A stretch of DNA of 64,000 nucleotides from Augochlora pura (Eukaryota; Arthropoda; Insecta; Hymenoptera; Halictidae). The notes beneath the pieces were generated by a model, which did not search any database, was not told the DNA's origin, and saw only the letters and a program-made list of their open reading frames with translations. Where the stretch lies: the NCBI RefSeq assembly GCF_028453695.1, contig NC_135774.1, positions 23,064,001 to 23,128,000 of the forward strand. The letters run 5' to 3'. The stretch's first letter is position 1; each line of letters starts with the position of its first letter. The translations under genes and the position numbers were made by a program. Positions 43,871 through 55,749 of the stretch are shown here, piece after piece.

Positions 43871-43929
43871 AGAAACAGAAAAAAGTGAAAGTTCGAAAAC
43901 CGACATTAATTTCTTACCAACCTAATATT

Positions 43930-46255
43930 TCACTGAACGAATTCGTCACGGAGATGTCGACAAATTCTGCGTGGAATAGAGTTTTTATTTAGCAGATCTC
44001 GAATTTCTAATTCGTTAGATTAGTATTTCTAGAATTAGAAAACTATGGGTCTCTCTCGCGTGAAAATATTTTTATTGAAAATATAACATTTCGACTGCTA
44101 TGTTAAAAATCTCAAAAATTTCCCAAAATTCAAGTATTTAATTTAGCTAAATATAATATATATTATTAATATTATACAAATAATTGGATTAAATGAATAA
44201 AGGATAACATGGAAATAAATATGGCGTTGGCATAAGAGATCGCGAAAGAGAGAAAGAGGCTAAATTATGATTTTATAACCAAAAAATTAGGGATATAAAT
44301 ACTGTTATTTGACCATGTAGTTTCTGACAAAGAATTATAATGTCCACTTATTTACTCGAAATCTTTAAAAACTACGCTGAAAACGATTGCTAAATACAAT
44401 TACAAACGATTCAATCCAAAATGATTCGTCCTAAAAATACGAATTTAATGGGACGCTATTAATGGAACGTTAAATAATTCGACGACAAAGAAGCGCAGTT
44501 GATAAACGTGCACCAGAAATACCCAATTAGCCGGTGGAACAGGCAGATGCAAGGTTTATCGGTTCATTTGTGGCATAGCCGGCTGATTGTCACGGTCAAA
44601 TTGTCACGGTTCTCGCCGAATGACGATCTCCCTTGCGAGCCGGCGGGCTTGCGTAACAGAAAAATAATAATAACTCGGCGACGCCGGGTTCCGCGAGTTC
44701 CACGGGTTCCGACGGTGTCCCCTGCCCCACGTGACAGGATTATTCAACCGGCCGCAATTGCTCCGGGGCTGCCGGAGGAACGTGATCGCAAAACAATCCC
44801 GGGGCCGGGTATTCCGCGCGGCAACGGGAACGTGATTCGGAGTAAAAATGTTCATTCTCTCTTTTCCCTAAGTGTCCTGTAATTCCATCCGTCGCCCGGG
44901 CGTCTTAAGAAAACGGCATCGATTGTCGGATTCGCCGGACCGCGGCCTCGTATTTCAATCTTCCGTCGCGCCCCGCCTTTTTGCACGGCAGTCACCGCGA
45001 TCCTAATGGACGGTAAATTGAAATCAGTTTTTCCTGCCACTTTCATCCGAGACTTCGCGTCTTTCATCGAGCGGCTGTCTTTGCGCGAAGCGAAAATTGT
45101 CCGCGTTTATTTTCCCCGGTCCGACAGCGTTTGTTCTAATTGTACAGAATCTGCTGGCTGGTTATAATTGTTGAAACTGGGAAGTCATTTTTCGTTTATT
45201 TTTTTGCCAACACTGTTGATTTTAGTGTGTTACAATTGCATGCAATCAGAGCTTGATTATTACGTTTATAACAGCTGTTTATTACATTTCCTGCCAAAAT
45301 ATCCTTGCGCAAAGTAACAATTATTTTTGTTAAATGCAAGGAGTACAAGTTAAATAGACATGTATTATTTCGAAATTTAAGAGATTGTTTTCAATTTTAG
45401 TTTTCGGTTTTCGTGCATAGGTCGATGAAAAGAATTTAAATTGAGCTGTAAATGCTTGATTTGGTGGATTCGGTGTTAGAGCATTGATAAAAAGGGGGAA
45501 ACAAACGTAGGAACCTTCAACGTATAAGGTCATCTTTCAATGGAGGCTGCGCAAGAAAGAAAAAAGGTTTACACGATCACGATTACGTTACAGAAATGAA
45601 AATGTGAACGACTAAAAACGATCCCAAGAGGCGGCGGTATTGAAAGAGTAAATAGAACTTCATCTGGGACGATCCCAGCCAGCGGAGACGCGGAATAACG
45701 CGAAGAATTTACACAAGCAGTCTGCTACATGTATTATCACTCACACCCGGCCGTGGGGGAATGCAAAAATACATAGCGGCGGCAGAATAAGAACACGGTC
45801 TTCTTGCAAAGAGAGCTCGACTTCTACGGTTCTACGGGATGAAATGCGATTTCTCTGGCCGTGAAAGGGTTCTATGGAACGCAGAAAAATGCTCTCTTAC
45901 TAATTCCGCGTCATATTGTTACTGCGAGCGGTACGAAATCTTGCTCTGTGCACACTGCTGCGAGCATCGGCTCATCTCGGAAGTAATAGAAGCTCTTTTT
46001 TCATATAATTTCATGCCTCCCGCGCAAATTTCCTGAGTTTTCGCGAGCCCTCGGCATAGAACAGCACCGGAAAGTATATCAACATCAAACGTCGGATTCT
46101 CGAGAAATTGTCCCTGTGCAAATTGTAACGAATCCTGGGACGACCAGCTTGGGCTTGTTTTAAAGCTTAAAGTCTCTACTTTCGTACTACATCGTTCATT
46201 TTTCCTTACCTCTATTTTTTACGGTGGACAATTCTCTCGCGTTGCAGCGGAAAAG
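43930..46255. other. Stretch without recognisable gene
   Basis: AT-rich except for a CpG-rich block at 44570-45110 with overlapping frames on both strands. No coding feature supported. Confidence 0.5.
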
Positions 46256-46261
46256 CTGGAA

Positions 46262-46480
46262 CATGTTCTCCTCAAGAATAAATTCAAAATATTCTAGAAT
46301 CGTTAAAAAAATTTCATTACTATTGAATACTACCACGGATTTCGAGATTGAAACCTTCCCTTTACAACGAGCCCTTGAAACTTGATCCACGATTTTTTAG
46401 AACCATTTTATACACCGAAGACGAAGAACAAGTTCCTCGATAAAAGTTTTGCAAGAGAGGTCGAAGACGAAATAGAGGGC
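46262..46480 (+). repeat. Uncharacterised dispersed repeat, copy 1
   Basis: Shares with the reverse complement of 48880-49090, in the same order: AAATTCAAAATATTCTAGAATCG-like sequence, a GATTGAAACC word, TTCCCTTT, CGAAACTTGATCYACGATTT and GAAGAACAAGTTCCT. A short frame over the last part (MIHDFLEPFY..KNKFL) parallels one in the other copy (MIYDFLKLFY..KNKFL), but both frames soon diverge. Family not recognised; it has no visible terminal repeats. Confidence 0.75.
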
Positions 46481-46499
46481 CTTTCAATTAAAAAAAAAT

Positions 46500-47980
46500 T
46501 CGTTAATACCTCATACACAGCCCATTCTATTCAATTTCAAAATCGACCTGCCTTTACCGGATAGATATAAATATCTGCGTCGTTTGCTGCAAGAGTTTGT
46601 GCTCTCAGTTTGTCGACCGACAGGGCACAGGATACAGAAGCTTCCTACGGGTAGAGCAGCAACTGGCCTGCTAACAAGGACAAGACAAACCAGGTAAATT
46701 AACGGACAAAAGCAGCCGGGTGACGTCGCGTCGGCGCGTGAAAGGGGAGCCGTGTCGGCGGGACAGGACCGGCTCTCATCAATTATGAATTATGGCACTG
46801 TTATTATAGAAGGCGATAGGCGCCGGCGAGGGAAACCAGAGGACTCGCACCTTGTTGAACGAACCAGTCGATTTTTCTAACCGATGCACGATTGCTTGGA
46901 ATCATTCTCCACATTTTCGTTTTTAATTAAGTCGTTCTGTTTCGTATCAAATATCTTGCCAACTAAACTGATAATATTTAACGCATTAGTATTAAAAATA
47001 AATTATACTGTTAATTATATTATATAAATCACGCTATAATAAATCATACTATTAATATTATCAAAAAAGATAAAAACCAATTGCGTTTACTTTGCGTATG
47101 AATAATGAATAACGTTCCTCTTTCACAATTTTCTTGCAATTATAAGAATATCTCTTACAATTACAAATAAATTCCTTAGAATTATAAATAAAAGTGAATA
47201 ACCGAGTGATAGCATTCTCACCGGCTGACTACAGTATTTAAGGGTTAAAATTATTTTAAAACGTGGTACAGCTATTTTTAGCGAAGCTTCAAAGTCACTA
47301 TTTTCATCTCTAACAGTATTCAAGATGCAAACATATTTGATATTGTTAAAATCCCGGTTTAAATTTCTCAAGTATAGAGTCTTACATTAAAGATAGTAGA
47401 TCGAACGCCATTTATGGTGAAAATGTCGTTCGGTGGTTAAATTGCAAGGAGGTCGCCTGACATAACCTGCACACGCTCGAACGTGGAATATTTTACTTTC
47501 GAAGAATTCGGTTATGTGTTTAATTGAAGTTCATGGGGACAGTAGTCTACACTTCGGAAGCGGAAGTAGTTGAGCGCGGTTCACCAGCCCCGACAAGGGA
47601 AACACGTTTATCCATTCCTCCGGTCGATAGTTTCCAGCAGAGCAAGTTCCTATAAGACTGTTTCCTACCTCGACGACCCCTCAAATCGATCATATCGGAC
47701 GTTCCAGATCGCTCGGGCGTGTGTCCGAGACGCAATTGCATAGCTCTGTATTCTGTCGGATCAGTGATCGCGGGTATCATCGATTCGCTGTTTGCCGAAA
47801 CCCTTTTAACCTATTTCCAACCGTTCGCCACCCTAGCGTTTATTCGCGACAACAATAATTAACACGGCGAGTGTCGAAACACAAACATTTTCACGAAATT
47901 TAAGTAATTCGATTAACCAAGTTAAAATGAGAAAGTTAAAATTGATCTTGGACGATGATCTTTTCGAACGTTTGCATTTT
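46500..47980. other. Stretch without recognisable gene
   Basis: GC-moderate at 46600-46880 and 47540-47800, AT-rich between. Nothing assigned; a solitary TTAACACGGCGAGTG at about 47859 resembles the left end of the AACACGT TTAA family without a partner. Confidence 0.5.
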
Positions 47981-48217
47981 AAATGAGCCGTTTATTTTGA
48001 AAGTGGCCTAACTCCATTTATCTTCAAATCGAGATATTTCTGGGTTTGCGTTTCAATGAATTTCAAAATATACGTATACGATACTAATGAGTCATACTGC
48101 TTAAGTGTATCTAAAGGTGTTCAATTTATAGTTCCTATTAAAATAGTGGCAATTATTAAGTTCTATTTTTCTTATCAAGAATGGAGTTAGGCCACTTTTA
48201 AAATAAGCGGCTCAAAT
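47981..48217. repeat. Foldback element (GAGCCGTTTATTTTG arms), copy 1
   Basis: About 235 bp with inverted arms of roughly 37-42 bp: ATGAGCCGTTTATTTTGAAA plus GTGGCCTAACTCCATTT at the left, and AATGGAGTTAGGCCAC plus TTTTAAAATAAGCGGCTCAA at the right. The loop is AT-rich and non-coding. A shorter relative is at 55669-55749. It resembles a MITE, but no target duplication is clear. Confidence 0.85.
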
Positions 48218-48879
48218 GTTCTGCTAAAATTCAGTTTCGAATAAACAATTAGTTTTACGAACAATTGACTAGGAAAATAACCTCGCCGAAAGCATGAATT
48301 CAAATGTTAGCAAAATAAAAGAAACAATCAATTTTTATCGATATAATAAATTATTAAAAATTGGAAAATAAATGGAGAAGAAACAGCGGTGATAAAGTTT
48401 AACGACAGATCCTTTCGAAGGGAATGTTCTCACGAGCGGAATTAAATGATGAACTTTGCAGATGTAAAACAGTCGAGTGCATTATGCGCGCCGGAAACGC
48501 CGTCATCGGAAAATGTTTTCAGAGTATCGCGTGATTAGTATTTACGGAAATATTAATTCCGGATGTGTTGATATGCAAAGTAGGAGTTCCAGCAAATTAA
48601 TCACGATGCATCAATGGTTCACCGGTCACAACTGCTCGCCGTTCGCCAACTGTAAATTGATCAAAAAATATTTCTGTTGCGCACAAAAACGTAGCCGTTT
48701 ACGGGGCGCTCCATCCGAATACTGACCTCATTTGAGCGTACGAGGCTTCTCGTTGAAATTTTTTCTCCTCTACCCAATCCCCCATATAGTCGAAGGCTGA
48801 AGCTCCCTCTTCACAACGTTCCCCAAAAACTGGATCTACGACCTTTTTGTTACTCGTTTTATTGAGCTTTGAACGAAGC

Positions 48880-49090
48880 CTCGCGTTTTTGCATAATGAC
48901 TTTATGCACAGGAACTTGTTCTTCATTTTTGCTCTATAAAATAATTTTAGAAAATCGTAGATCAAGTTTCGAGAACTCGATGCAAAGGGAACGTTTCAGT
49001 CTTTAGATCCGCGGTGGTTTCAATCGTGAACAAATTCTTTTAACGATGTTAGAATTTTTTGAATTTGTTACATTTTCGAGAAAAACGTAG
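48880..49090 (-). repeat. Uncharacterised dispersed repeat, copy 2
   Basis: Reverse-orientation counterpart of 46262-46480, with the GAAGAACAAGTTCCT, CGAAACTTGATCTACGATTT and GATTGAAACC words in the same order. An 88-codon reverse frame (48699-48965) starts in it and continues beyond. By eye roughly 70% alike, so not a recent duplication. Confidence 0.75.
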
Positions 49091-50147
49091 GTTCCCCGAT
49101 GCATCATATGAAAAATACCCTCTGTATCGCGTAAAGATTAAGATAAAATTAATGACAGAGTATGAAAGCAGAGGCTTCACACTTTGAAACGAGCTTAGGT
49201 TTTCTGTTGTAACAATATTTTTCATAAAGTTATAACAATTTCAATACCGACAATTTTTCGAAAGTTCGACATTCTCCGCTGAAACACTTTTCGGTACTAT
49301 TTTACATCGATTTATTTTTCCGTGAAGTTTCACCAAACCGAAGCCCTAATTTCTCGAAAATCAAAAATTCAGTAGCTGAATTTATTTTTCGGAGACACCG
49401 CGCTCCGAAAGCCACCTGATCAACGAAGAAGAGCCCAGGCGTTTCTCGCGAGCGAAATACAGAAGTCCAGGGTCATACCGCAGGTTCGCGCACGCCTAAC
49501 ATTTCGCAGCCGTAAGTCACTGGGACGCGCCGGCTCGCTGTAAATCGATTTCATTTTAATTTCCCTCGACCGTTCGCCACGAGTGCTCGCACAATACATA
49601 TACGAACTATTGCGACTCCCGTTGGCGTGTTACGCTGGCGGCGTGTGGGCGGCAGCTAATGACTCGATGCCGAGCGGACTAGAAAATCCTGCGTTCTTCC
49701 CTTTTTGCTTTCTCTTTTTCTCTCTCTCTCTCTTTCTCTCTCTCCGTTCTCCCTAGTTTTCCCTTTTTATTTTGTTTCCCGTCAGACCCGTAATTTATTA
49801 AACTTGCCCACCGTATGATGTCCGGGGTTATGTCACGGGGTCAGGAAGCGGGAGTCCGCGCGTGGGCGGGCGATGCGCCGCGCGCGCACACCCCGTCCCG
49901 TGACATTTTCAAAATACGCCAGCTCGGCACACGGGGCCCGCGCGACACGTGGTTCATTGATGCAGCAAATCGATGGCCGGGAAAAATTGCGGACTTCTCG
50001 AATCCCGCCGCACGAAATCACCTCGAATTTCGCTGCAGCCCACGCGGGGCGAAACCTAATCACGGCGGCGGACGTAGGAGTTGGTTGTTGGGCTCGTTAA
50101 CCGAGGGTTACAGTTCAGCTGAGTACTTAATTACGGAACCGGATTAA
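49091..50147. other. Stretch without recognisable gene
   Basis: AT-rich to 49380, then CpG-rich (49390-50110) with open frames overlapping on both strands. A (TC)n-rich tract lies at 49709-49744. Confidence 0.45.
49709..49744. repeat. (TC)n-rich microsatellite
   Basis: TC dinucleotides interrupted by short T runs. Confidence 0.92.
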
Positions 50148-50373
50148 ACTTTTACAGATTTCGGTAATATTTATTAACAGTTTTACAGATTTCGGTAATA
50201 TTTATTAACAGTTTTACAGATTATAGATATTAACTTTTACAGATTTCGGTAATATTTATTAACAGTTTTACAAGATTATAGATATTAACTTTTACAGATC
50301 TCGGTAATATTTATTAGCAGTTTTACAGATTATAGATATTAACTTTTACAGATTTCGGTAATATTTATTAACG
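50148..50373. repeat. Composite tandem array (TTTTACAGATTTCGGTAATA)
   Basis: Two alternating modules: TTTTACAGATTTCGGTAATA followed by TTTATTAACAG (~31 bp), and TTTTACAGATTATAGATATT followed by AAC (~23 bp). The first module occurs five times, the second three times, giving a ~54-bp higher-order unit over most of the array. Confidence 0.95.
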
Positions 50374-50682
50374 GTGTCGCGTTTGAACTGCTTTCGATCA
50401 TACAGCCTTTGCATTAGGATTTGATCCTAATTAATTATTTGTAGCAATATTCATATTAAATTTGAAAATTCAATGACATTTCGTAATTCATTATCGAAGT
50501 TCAATTATTTTTAGGGGTATTATTTTATAGATGGGAGACGATGTGGAGCACTGACCAAAATAGATTCCACGTATAATTTATGATCTTTATAAAATTAACT
50601 TTTGATAATCATGAATCTATTTTCTAGCAGACAGCCTTTGCTCCCATAATTTATCGCTTGGTTGTCTGACGAAGGACGCTGA

Positions 50683-50930
50683 TTAACCTTTTAGATACGG
50701 CAGGATTTTGCGCAAATAAAGTTTTTCGTAACTAAATTACGATTTTCTCTTAATATATATTTTTTCCGGATATCTATATATAGTACTAATAACATATATT
50801 CTTTTCTTAATATATTGTATATACACACTTTCACTTTAATTGTTTGCTTTAATAAATAATAAAACAATTGAGTAAAGCACGAGCCATTGGCAAAAGCCAC
50901 TATAGTGGCGCGTAGTATCTAAAAGGTTAA
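50683..50930. mobile_element. TTAA-flanked MITE, CCTTTTAGATAC family
   Basis: 248 bp with TTAA at both edges. The left end TTAACCTTTTAGATACGGCA and right end GTAGTATCTAAAAGGTTAA are inverted. The interior is AT-rich, with AAAGTTTTTCGTAACTAAAT near the left. About 72 bp of that interior recur at 51470-51541. Confidence 0.93.
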
Positions 50931-51469
50931 GGATCGAATATTAAAGAACGGTACCGCCAATTAGAGACTAAAAAGTGTTGTAATTAATAAGTCACCGGTC
51001 TTGGCGAACCTAACTTCGTTTCCGAAGCGGAGACACTGTCGCGGGAAAACGCAGCGGCGAAGAAATAAATCCATTCCGTAATCCTCTTACAAATTTTTCC
51101 CCGGTTGCCGCAATTCCGTTATAAATGGAACTCCTCCGTCTTGTTCCGATTCGTGCCAGACAGCGTTCTCCTGGAAGACCCCCCGCCGGCACTTGATTTA
51201 TCATTGTACATTTCGGAAAAAGTGATTCTTTGAGTCGGACGGAGCCGGATTCCCGACGAAATGCGATCTCTTGATCGCGGGGCGGCGATCCTGCGCGATG
51301 ACACGAGTCACGTTCACCTCGGATTGCTTTCAACTGATCGCAAAGTCCTCCGCGACACTCTCTTCTTACGGAACCAATGCTCGATTAAGTGGCTGCTGCG
51401 TTTCCAACGGCTGTTTCGCTTTAAGCGACTGCCTCGCTTTAAATGACCGGGACTCGTCCATCGAAACGG

Positions 51470-51541
51470 GCAAATAAAGTTTTTCGTAACTAAATTACGA
51501 TTTTCTCTTAATATATATTTTTTCGGGATATCTGTATATAG
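51470..51541. mobile_element. Internal fragment of the CCTTTTAGATAC MITE
   Basis: Matches 50712-50783 at almost every base, including AAAGTTTTTCGTAACTAAAT, ACGATTTTCTCTTAATATAT and GGATATCT. Neither terminus nor TTAA is present, so this is a fragment copied without the ends. Confidence 0.92.
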
Positions 51542-52363
51542 TACAAAAGTATAAAACAGCAAATACGTTGAAATAATTATTTTTAGCTCGATAAGATAAT
51601 TAAAGAAAGAAATATCTACGTACCAATGAAAACCATTTCTATTGCACCACTTCAAACAAATCACTGCACTACTTAAAACAGACCCAATTGTACTAAAAAA
51701 TATAAAACTTACATGAGTCGTTAAAAACCCATCTAGTGTACTTCAGTAATGCAGAATAAAAGAAAATAAAAAAAAAATTTCTACTTCACGTAAGAGATCG
51801 CGATGTAATTATAACTTTATAAAATACTTCGTTTATACATTTTGCCATCGCTATTGTTTGCGACCGTCCTTAATTAATTCTTGATATCATCGTTATTACT
51901 AGCATTAGCATTCTTATTGCTGTTACTGTGACATGCGTTGTAATATTAATTATAACATATTAGTTTTTGAATTGATCCTATTGATCCAACTTTAAATGTA
52001 TATATCTACTATTAAAAGCGACCGAGAGACTTTTATTCACAGTACAATGAAATCACTACGAACAGATGACAGATAAACGTTGGATGAATTATTTTAAAGG
52101 GGAAATGTTTTTCCGGAAGATCTCGTTGTGTCAAATCTGGGAGAAAATAGTCCACATTCTGCACAACCATTCGAATTCCAAAACTTCAAAGTATTTGAGA
52201 AGCACGGTTTCTCCCTTTGATCTACGATTTTTGACGATGTACCTGTGAGAAAAGTGAAGCAACAATTTTCATGATAAGGTAAAGGGGGTGATAAGGTAAA
52301 GTTTACTTCAACCCTTTACTCTTCAAGATGATCGCAAGCATAATATCTCGCGATTGTTCTCCG
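51542..52363. other. Stretch without recognisable gene
   Basis: AT-rich; no open frame of note and no repeat recognised. The word TTGATCTACGATTTT near 52217 recalls the dispersed repeat at 46262 but extends no further. Confidence 0.5.
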
Positions 52364-52876
52364 TTAACCCTTAGTAGCCTGATTTACGAAAGTGATTTTT
52401 TTTTAATATTACTGTGTTTGCTTGAGGGTCTAGATGAAGGGAAAAATAGCTGAAAAAATCACAATATTTATTTTACATATTTATTTAGAAAAAAGACCAG
52501 GTATCAATTTTGATACTTCAGGCATTAAGACCATAAAGAAATCAGATATATAAAAAATAATTATATCATAGCGAAAATAATATATTCACTTACCTCAAAA
52601 GTATTTATATTCTTCAGAAAAAGAAAATATATCAAATTTGTATTCAACAAAACTTTTAGTAAAATGTGTTTACTTGTTCACTTTGCCGCGCAAGTAATAT
52701 GTCATAGATAAAATAAAACAATAATGACATTAGATTTTTTTTTAATTTCGTTGGAAAGAATATAATACAACAGTAAAATACGTACAGCAAACCTATAAAA
52801 AAAAACTAATAGTAATGTGAACATTCGGTTTAAAAGATTGGTATCAAAATTGAAACTCTAGGTTGTTAAGGGTTAA
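52364..52876. mobile_element. TTAA-flanked element, CCCTTAGTAGCCT family
   Basis: 513 bp, the longest TTAA element here. The left end is TTAACCCTTAGTAGCCTGA and the right end TAGGTTGTTAAGGGTTAA; the arms are inverted with a few mismatches. Subterminal words GGTATCAATTTTGATACTTC (52500-52519) and GGTATCAAAATTGAAACTCT (52840-52859) repeat. No transposase frame. Confidence 0.75.
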
Positions 52877-53785
52877 ATCGCAGGAGGTTCGATATTTACC
52901 GATCGCCAACATTATTGAAATAATATCGAACCCTTTGTCGCCGTTGTCGATATTATCGTCGGTGAGCGTTAACAAATTTCCCAGCGACCGGAGTCCTGTC
53001 GAGCCCCGTGCACGGTCGCCGAAGTTATCGCTGTTGACACGGCGGAACGGCGAGAGCCTCGCGAAAAACGTCTACGCCCGATACGTGCTCGCGTAAACAT
53101 TCTTCGGAAACGCAGGGGGAGGCGCGGGGGGGAACCGATTGAAAATTCCGCGAAAGGTAAATTTCCCTCGTTCCTCTAATTTACGAGGCCGGTTGACAGC
53201 CATCGAGATGAGAAGAGTTTACGGAACGTGTCTTTTGATCCTCCAACCGTTACGCCGCGTCCTACCATCGTCGCGCGTCCCGCCGACGAGGCTCCGTCTA
53301 TTTCCTCTCCAATTTCCGTTTCCTTGTTTACCGTCCCCCGTTCGATAAATATTTTACGTGTTGTCGATACGGGGGCCGCGCGTATTCGCGTCGATTGTCT
53401 TCGGCGTTTCGACGGAAAGAACCCGCGAAACGGAGTAGGAGGAGGAGGAGGAGGAGGAGGAGGAGGAGGCACGGGATCGGAGACTCACCCGGATCCCTCG
53501 GTCCTGATTTTTCCCCTCGGGAAACGACAATGGATCGCGACTTTGAAGCCGGCCTCCGTTCGTACGCGAGAAAGTCGAACGTCGGGAACTGTACGGCCTC
53601 GCGGATAAACGAATTTCAGCATTCGAGACGGAGATATCGTCAGGGGCGAACGCTCGCGACGGCCGACTGAGAAATAGTCGCCTTCCGGGAATTTTTTTTC
53701 TCTCGGCGACTAAGAGACTCAACCCTCTAACGACGGATCCTGTGCTACAGCCGTTCCTTGTGCGACAAGTGCGAATGTGCCCCTA
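52877..53785. other. GC-rich block, no gene assigned
   Basis: CpG-rich, with a (GGA)n tract. The overlapping frames at 53176-53722 owe poly-Pro, poly-Gly, poly-Arg and poly-Ser runs to that tract. No domain recognised. Confidence 0.45.
53436..53469. repeat. (GGA)n microsatellite
   Basis: About eleven GGA units without interruption. Confidence 0.95.
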
Positions 53786-53850
53786 CAGTGGGTCGAAAAA
53801 ATATGCGTACATCTAGTCTTTTTGGAATAACTTTATACAAGCAAATAATA
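53786..53850. mobile_element. Tc1-like terminus, CAGTGGGTCGAAAAAATATG, copy 2
   Basis: TA (53784-53785) followed by CAGTGGGTCGAAAAAATATG, CGTACATCTA and AATAACTTTATACAAGCAAA. Related to the terminus at 43682. Directly after it is a TTATCTC short tandem repeat (53860-53897). No opposite end is visible. Confidence 0.6.
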
Positions 53851-53899
53851 CATAAACAATTATCTCTTATTATCTCTTATTATCTCTATTATCTCTTAT

Positions 53900-55668
53900 T
53901 AGCAATGAAACTCTATGAAAGTGTCAGAAATTAAAAGGGATCCTGTGACAATTTTAATGAAAATTTAACGTTTCGCTGAAACGTAATCTGTGATTACAGA
54001 ATTTCTTTTCACACTTAAAGATTTTTATTGCAAAATAAAAATTGTCTGCGTCGATGAAAAGATACAGGAGCTACGTGAACATTTATTTCGATGCGTAAAC
54101 AATATCATCAGATTTTCGAAGATCAGTTTGGGCTCTTTATACAAATGTAATTTTAGTGACAGCTTATTTCGTATAAAAGAAATCAGATTACATTATGCGA
54201 TCTATCTTTTAATATACAAAATGATAGGAAAAAACGAATGAATTTTATGTAGAAATACATTTCCATCTGAATAATTCTTCGCTCGTTTGGGTATCTGCTT
54301 AATACACGGAACAGTCTACATTTCTCTTTCGATCCGAATTGTGGTAATAATTAATAAATATATTTTGCTACACAATAACGTCAAATTCTGCCCCGAAACG
54401 CTCGGCAAATTATTTTCGGGGGTCACGGGATAATTAACGATATCCGTACAATCGCCAATTAGCGCTGACAGCTCGTCGAGGATATTCTGCAGGCTCGCGG
54501 GAAGATTGTTTGGTGTGCGACAATCGGCGCGGGTCGGTTGTGTGTAGATCAGCAGAAAGTCAACGGAGCATCGTGAAAGCGGCCCGCAGCGTCATCGTCG
54601 ATTAATAACGTCGATAAAAAGCCATTGTTTCCGGCGGGGTTCGTGACTCTCTATTGAAAACCGGAGTCATCGTAGCACAATGATTTTCTATTTTCGTCGC
54701 GTGGGAGGGGTGTTGGCGGCGTGTACAGAGAGGGGGTGGGGGTGGGTGGGTAGTGGCGGGGGTTAGGAACGGTCGAGTCTCTCGGGCCACTTCGACCAGG
54801 CCGAAGGACACTGGAGTACTACTTCCGTAGGCAGTTTCTTAAAGAGGGAAACTAATTGGTTATAAAATGGCCACCCACGACTTGGCCTTGCAAAGTCGCG
54901 TGCTAAGCACCCTCGATTCCCAACCCCCATTTCGCACGACAAAAACCGAACGAACCGCACGGCTCGGCTCGTGCCTCGTTCCGGGAACACCTGAATTAAG
55001 ATCCCGGCATCGATATCTAATTAATGGCGCCGCCGGCTTCCTCCTGCCATCGAACTCGGAATAGTTTTGGCAGCGTCGTTCTTTTTTCGATAACAAAAGA
55101 ATATTTTATTCTCCGGTGCATTACAGGCGCGTATATATAAGCATTGTTATAGATATAAATTGATTGTTGCATAGAAATCCTATGCACATTTTCATTAAAA
55201 AATATTTTATAGTTCTCTGTTTGCAGTTAAGCATCGGCTGGTAACTCATTTTCATTTGTTGAATAGAGAACGCTGTTTAAATACAGTGTTTAATTTATAG
55301 CATCTCTATCTATGTACGTCGTCGAGTCTCTATCCTTGAAATTACGTAAAGTTGCCTGCTAAAGGGACAATTGTTTAATCCCTTGTGGCGTATAAATGAA
55401 CATCTCTCCCCTTTAATTATATAAAATCTAAAGCGATAAATTACCGAACGCTCGACCGAGCTAATTGCAAATTCAAACTGCCCGGCCACAACGGCGTAAT
55501 GGGTGGCCGAAGAATTAAAACTTTTCCGTGACTCGGTTAAATTGAAGGGGAACCTGAAAACTTTATTTTTAAGCGACGACTCTCGAACAAATAATTATAT
55601 CGCGTTACGAACAATGTTTTGGCCAATTTGAGAGTTAAACGGAGCCGCAGGGAATTAAAAAGAATAAA
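53900..55668. other. Stretch without recognisable gene
   Basis: AT-rich at 53930-54400 and 55080-55640, CpG-rich at 54400-55070. An 83-codon forward frame (53990-54241) is Ile/Lys-rich with no recognised motif. Nothing assigned. Confidence 0.5.
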
Positions 55669-55749
55669 TGAGCCGTGTTTATTTTGAACGTGGCAACCGG
55701 AAAAAATTGACAAATGGAGTTAGAGGCCACTTTCGACATAAACGGCTGA
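55669..55749. repeat. Foldback element (GAGCCG arms), copy 2
   Basis: About 81 bp. The left arm ATGAGCCGTGTTTATTTTGA and right arm (reverse complement) CAGCCGTTTATGTCGAAAGT are inverted, and the CAAATGGAGTTAGAGGCCAC word matches copy 1 at 47981-48217. The loop is much shorter than in copy 1. Confidence 0.75.

Larger units (their letters stand above)
43275..43925. mobile_element. TIR element with TTAGGTTGATAAGAAA ends, carrying insertions
   Basis: Flanked by TA (43273-43274, 43926-43927). Left end TTAGGTTGATAAGAAAATAA; the reverse complement of the right end is TTAGGTTGGTAAGAAATTAA, so the arms agree at nearly all of 20 positions. TA target and TTAGGTTGG ends point to mariner. The interior is interrupted by a TTAA MITE (43346-43589) and by a Tc1-like terminus at 43682. 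No transposase frame recognised. Confidence 0.8.

Noticed and set aside
43622..43888. 88-codon frame as a possible mariner transposase
   Set aside because: Runs through a Tc1-like terminus and AT-rich sequence; no helix-turn-helix or catalytic motif.
46382..46564. Short protein-coding gene starting MIHDFLEPFY
   Set aside because: The frame overlaps a dispersed repeat whose second copy diverges after about 20 codons; no evidence of a conserved protein.
53719..53745. Another TTAA element (CAACCCTCTAACGACGG)
   Set aside because: The target site is not TTAA and no inverted partner end was found.
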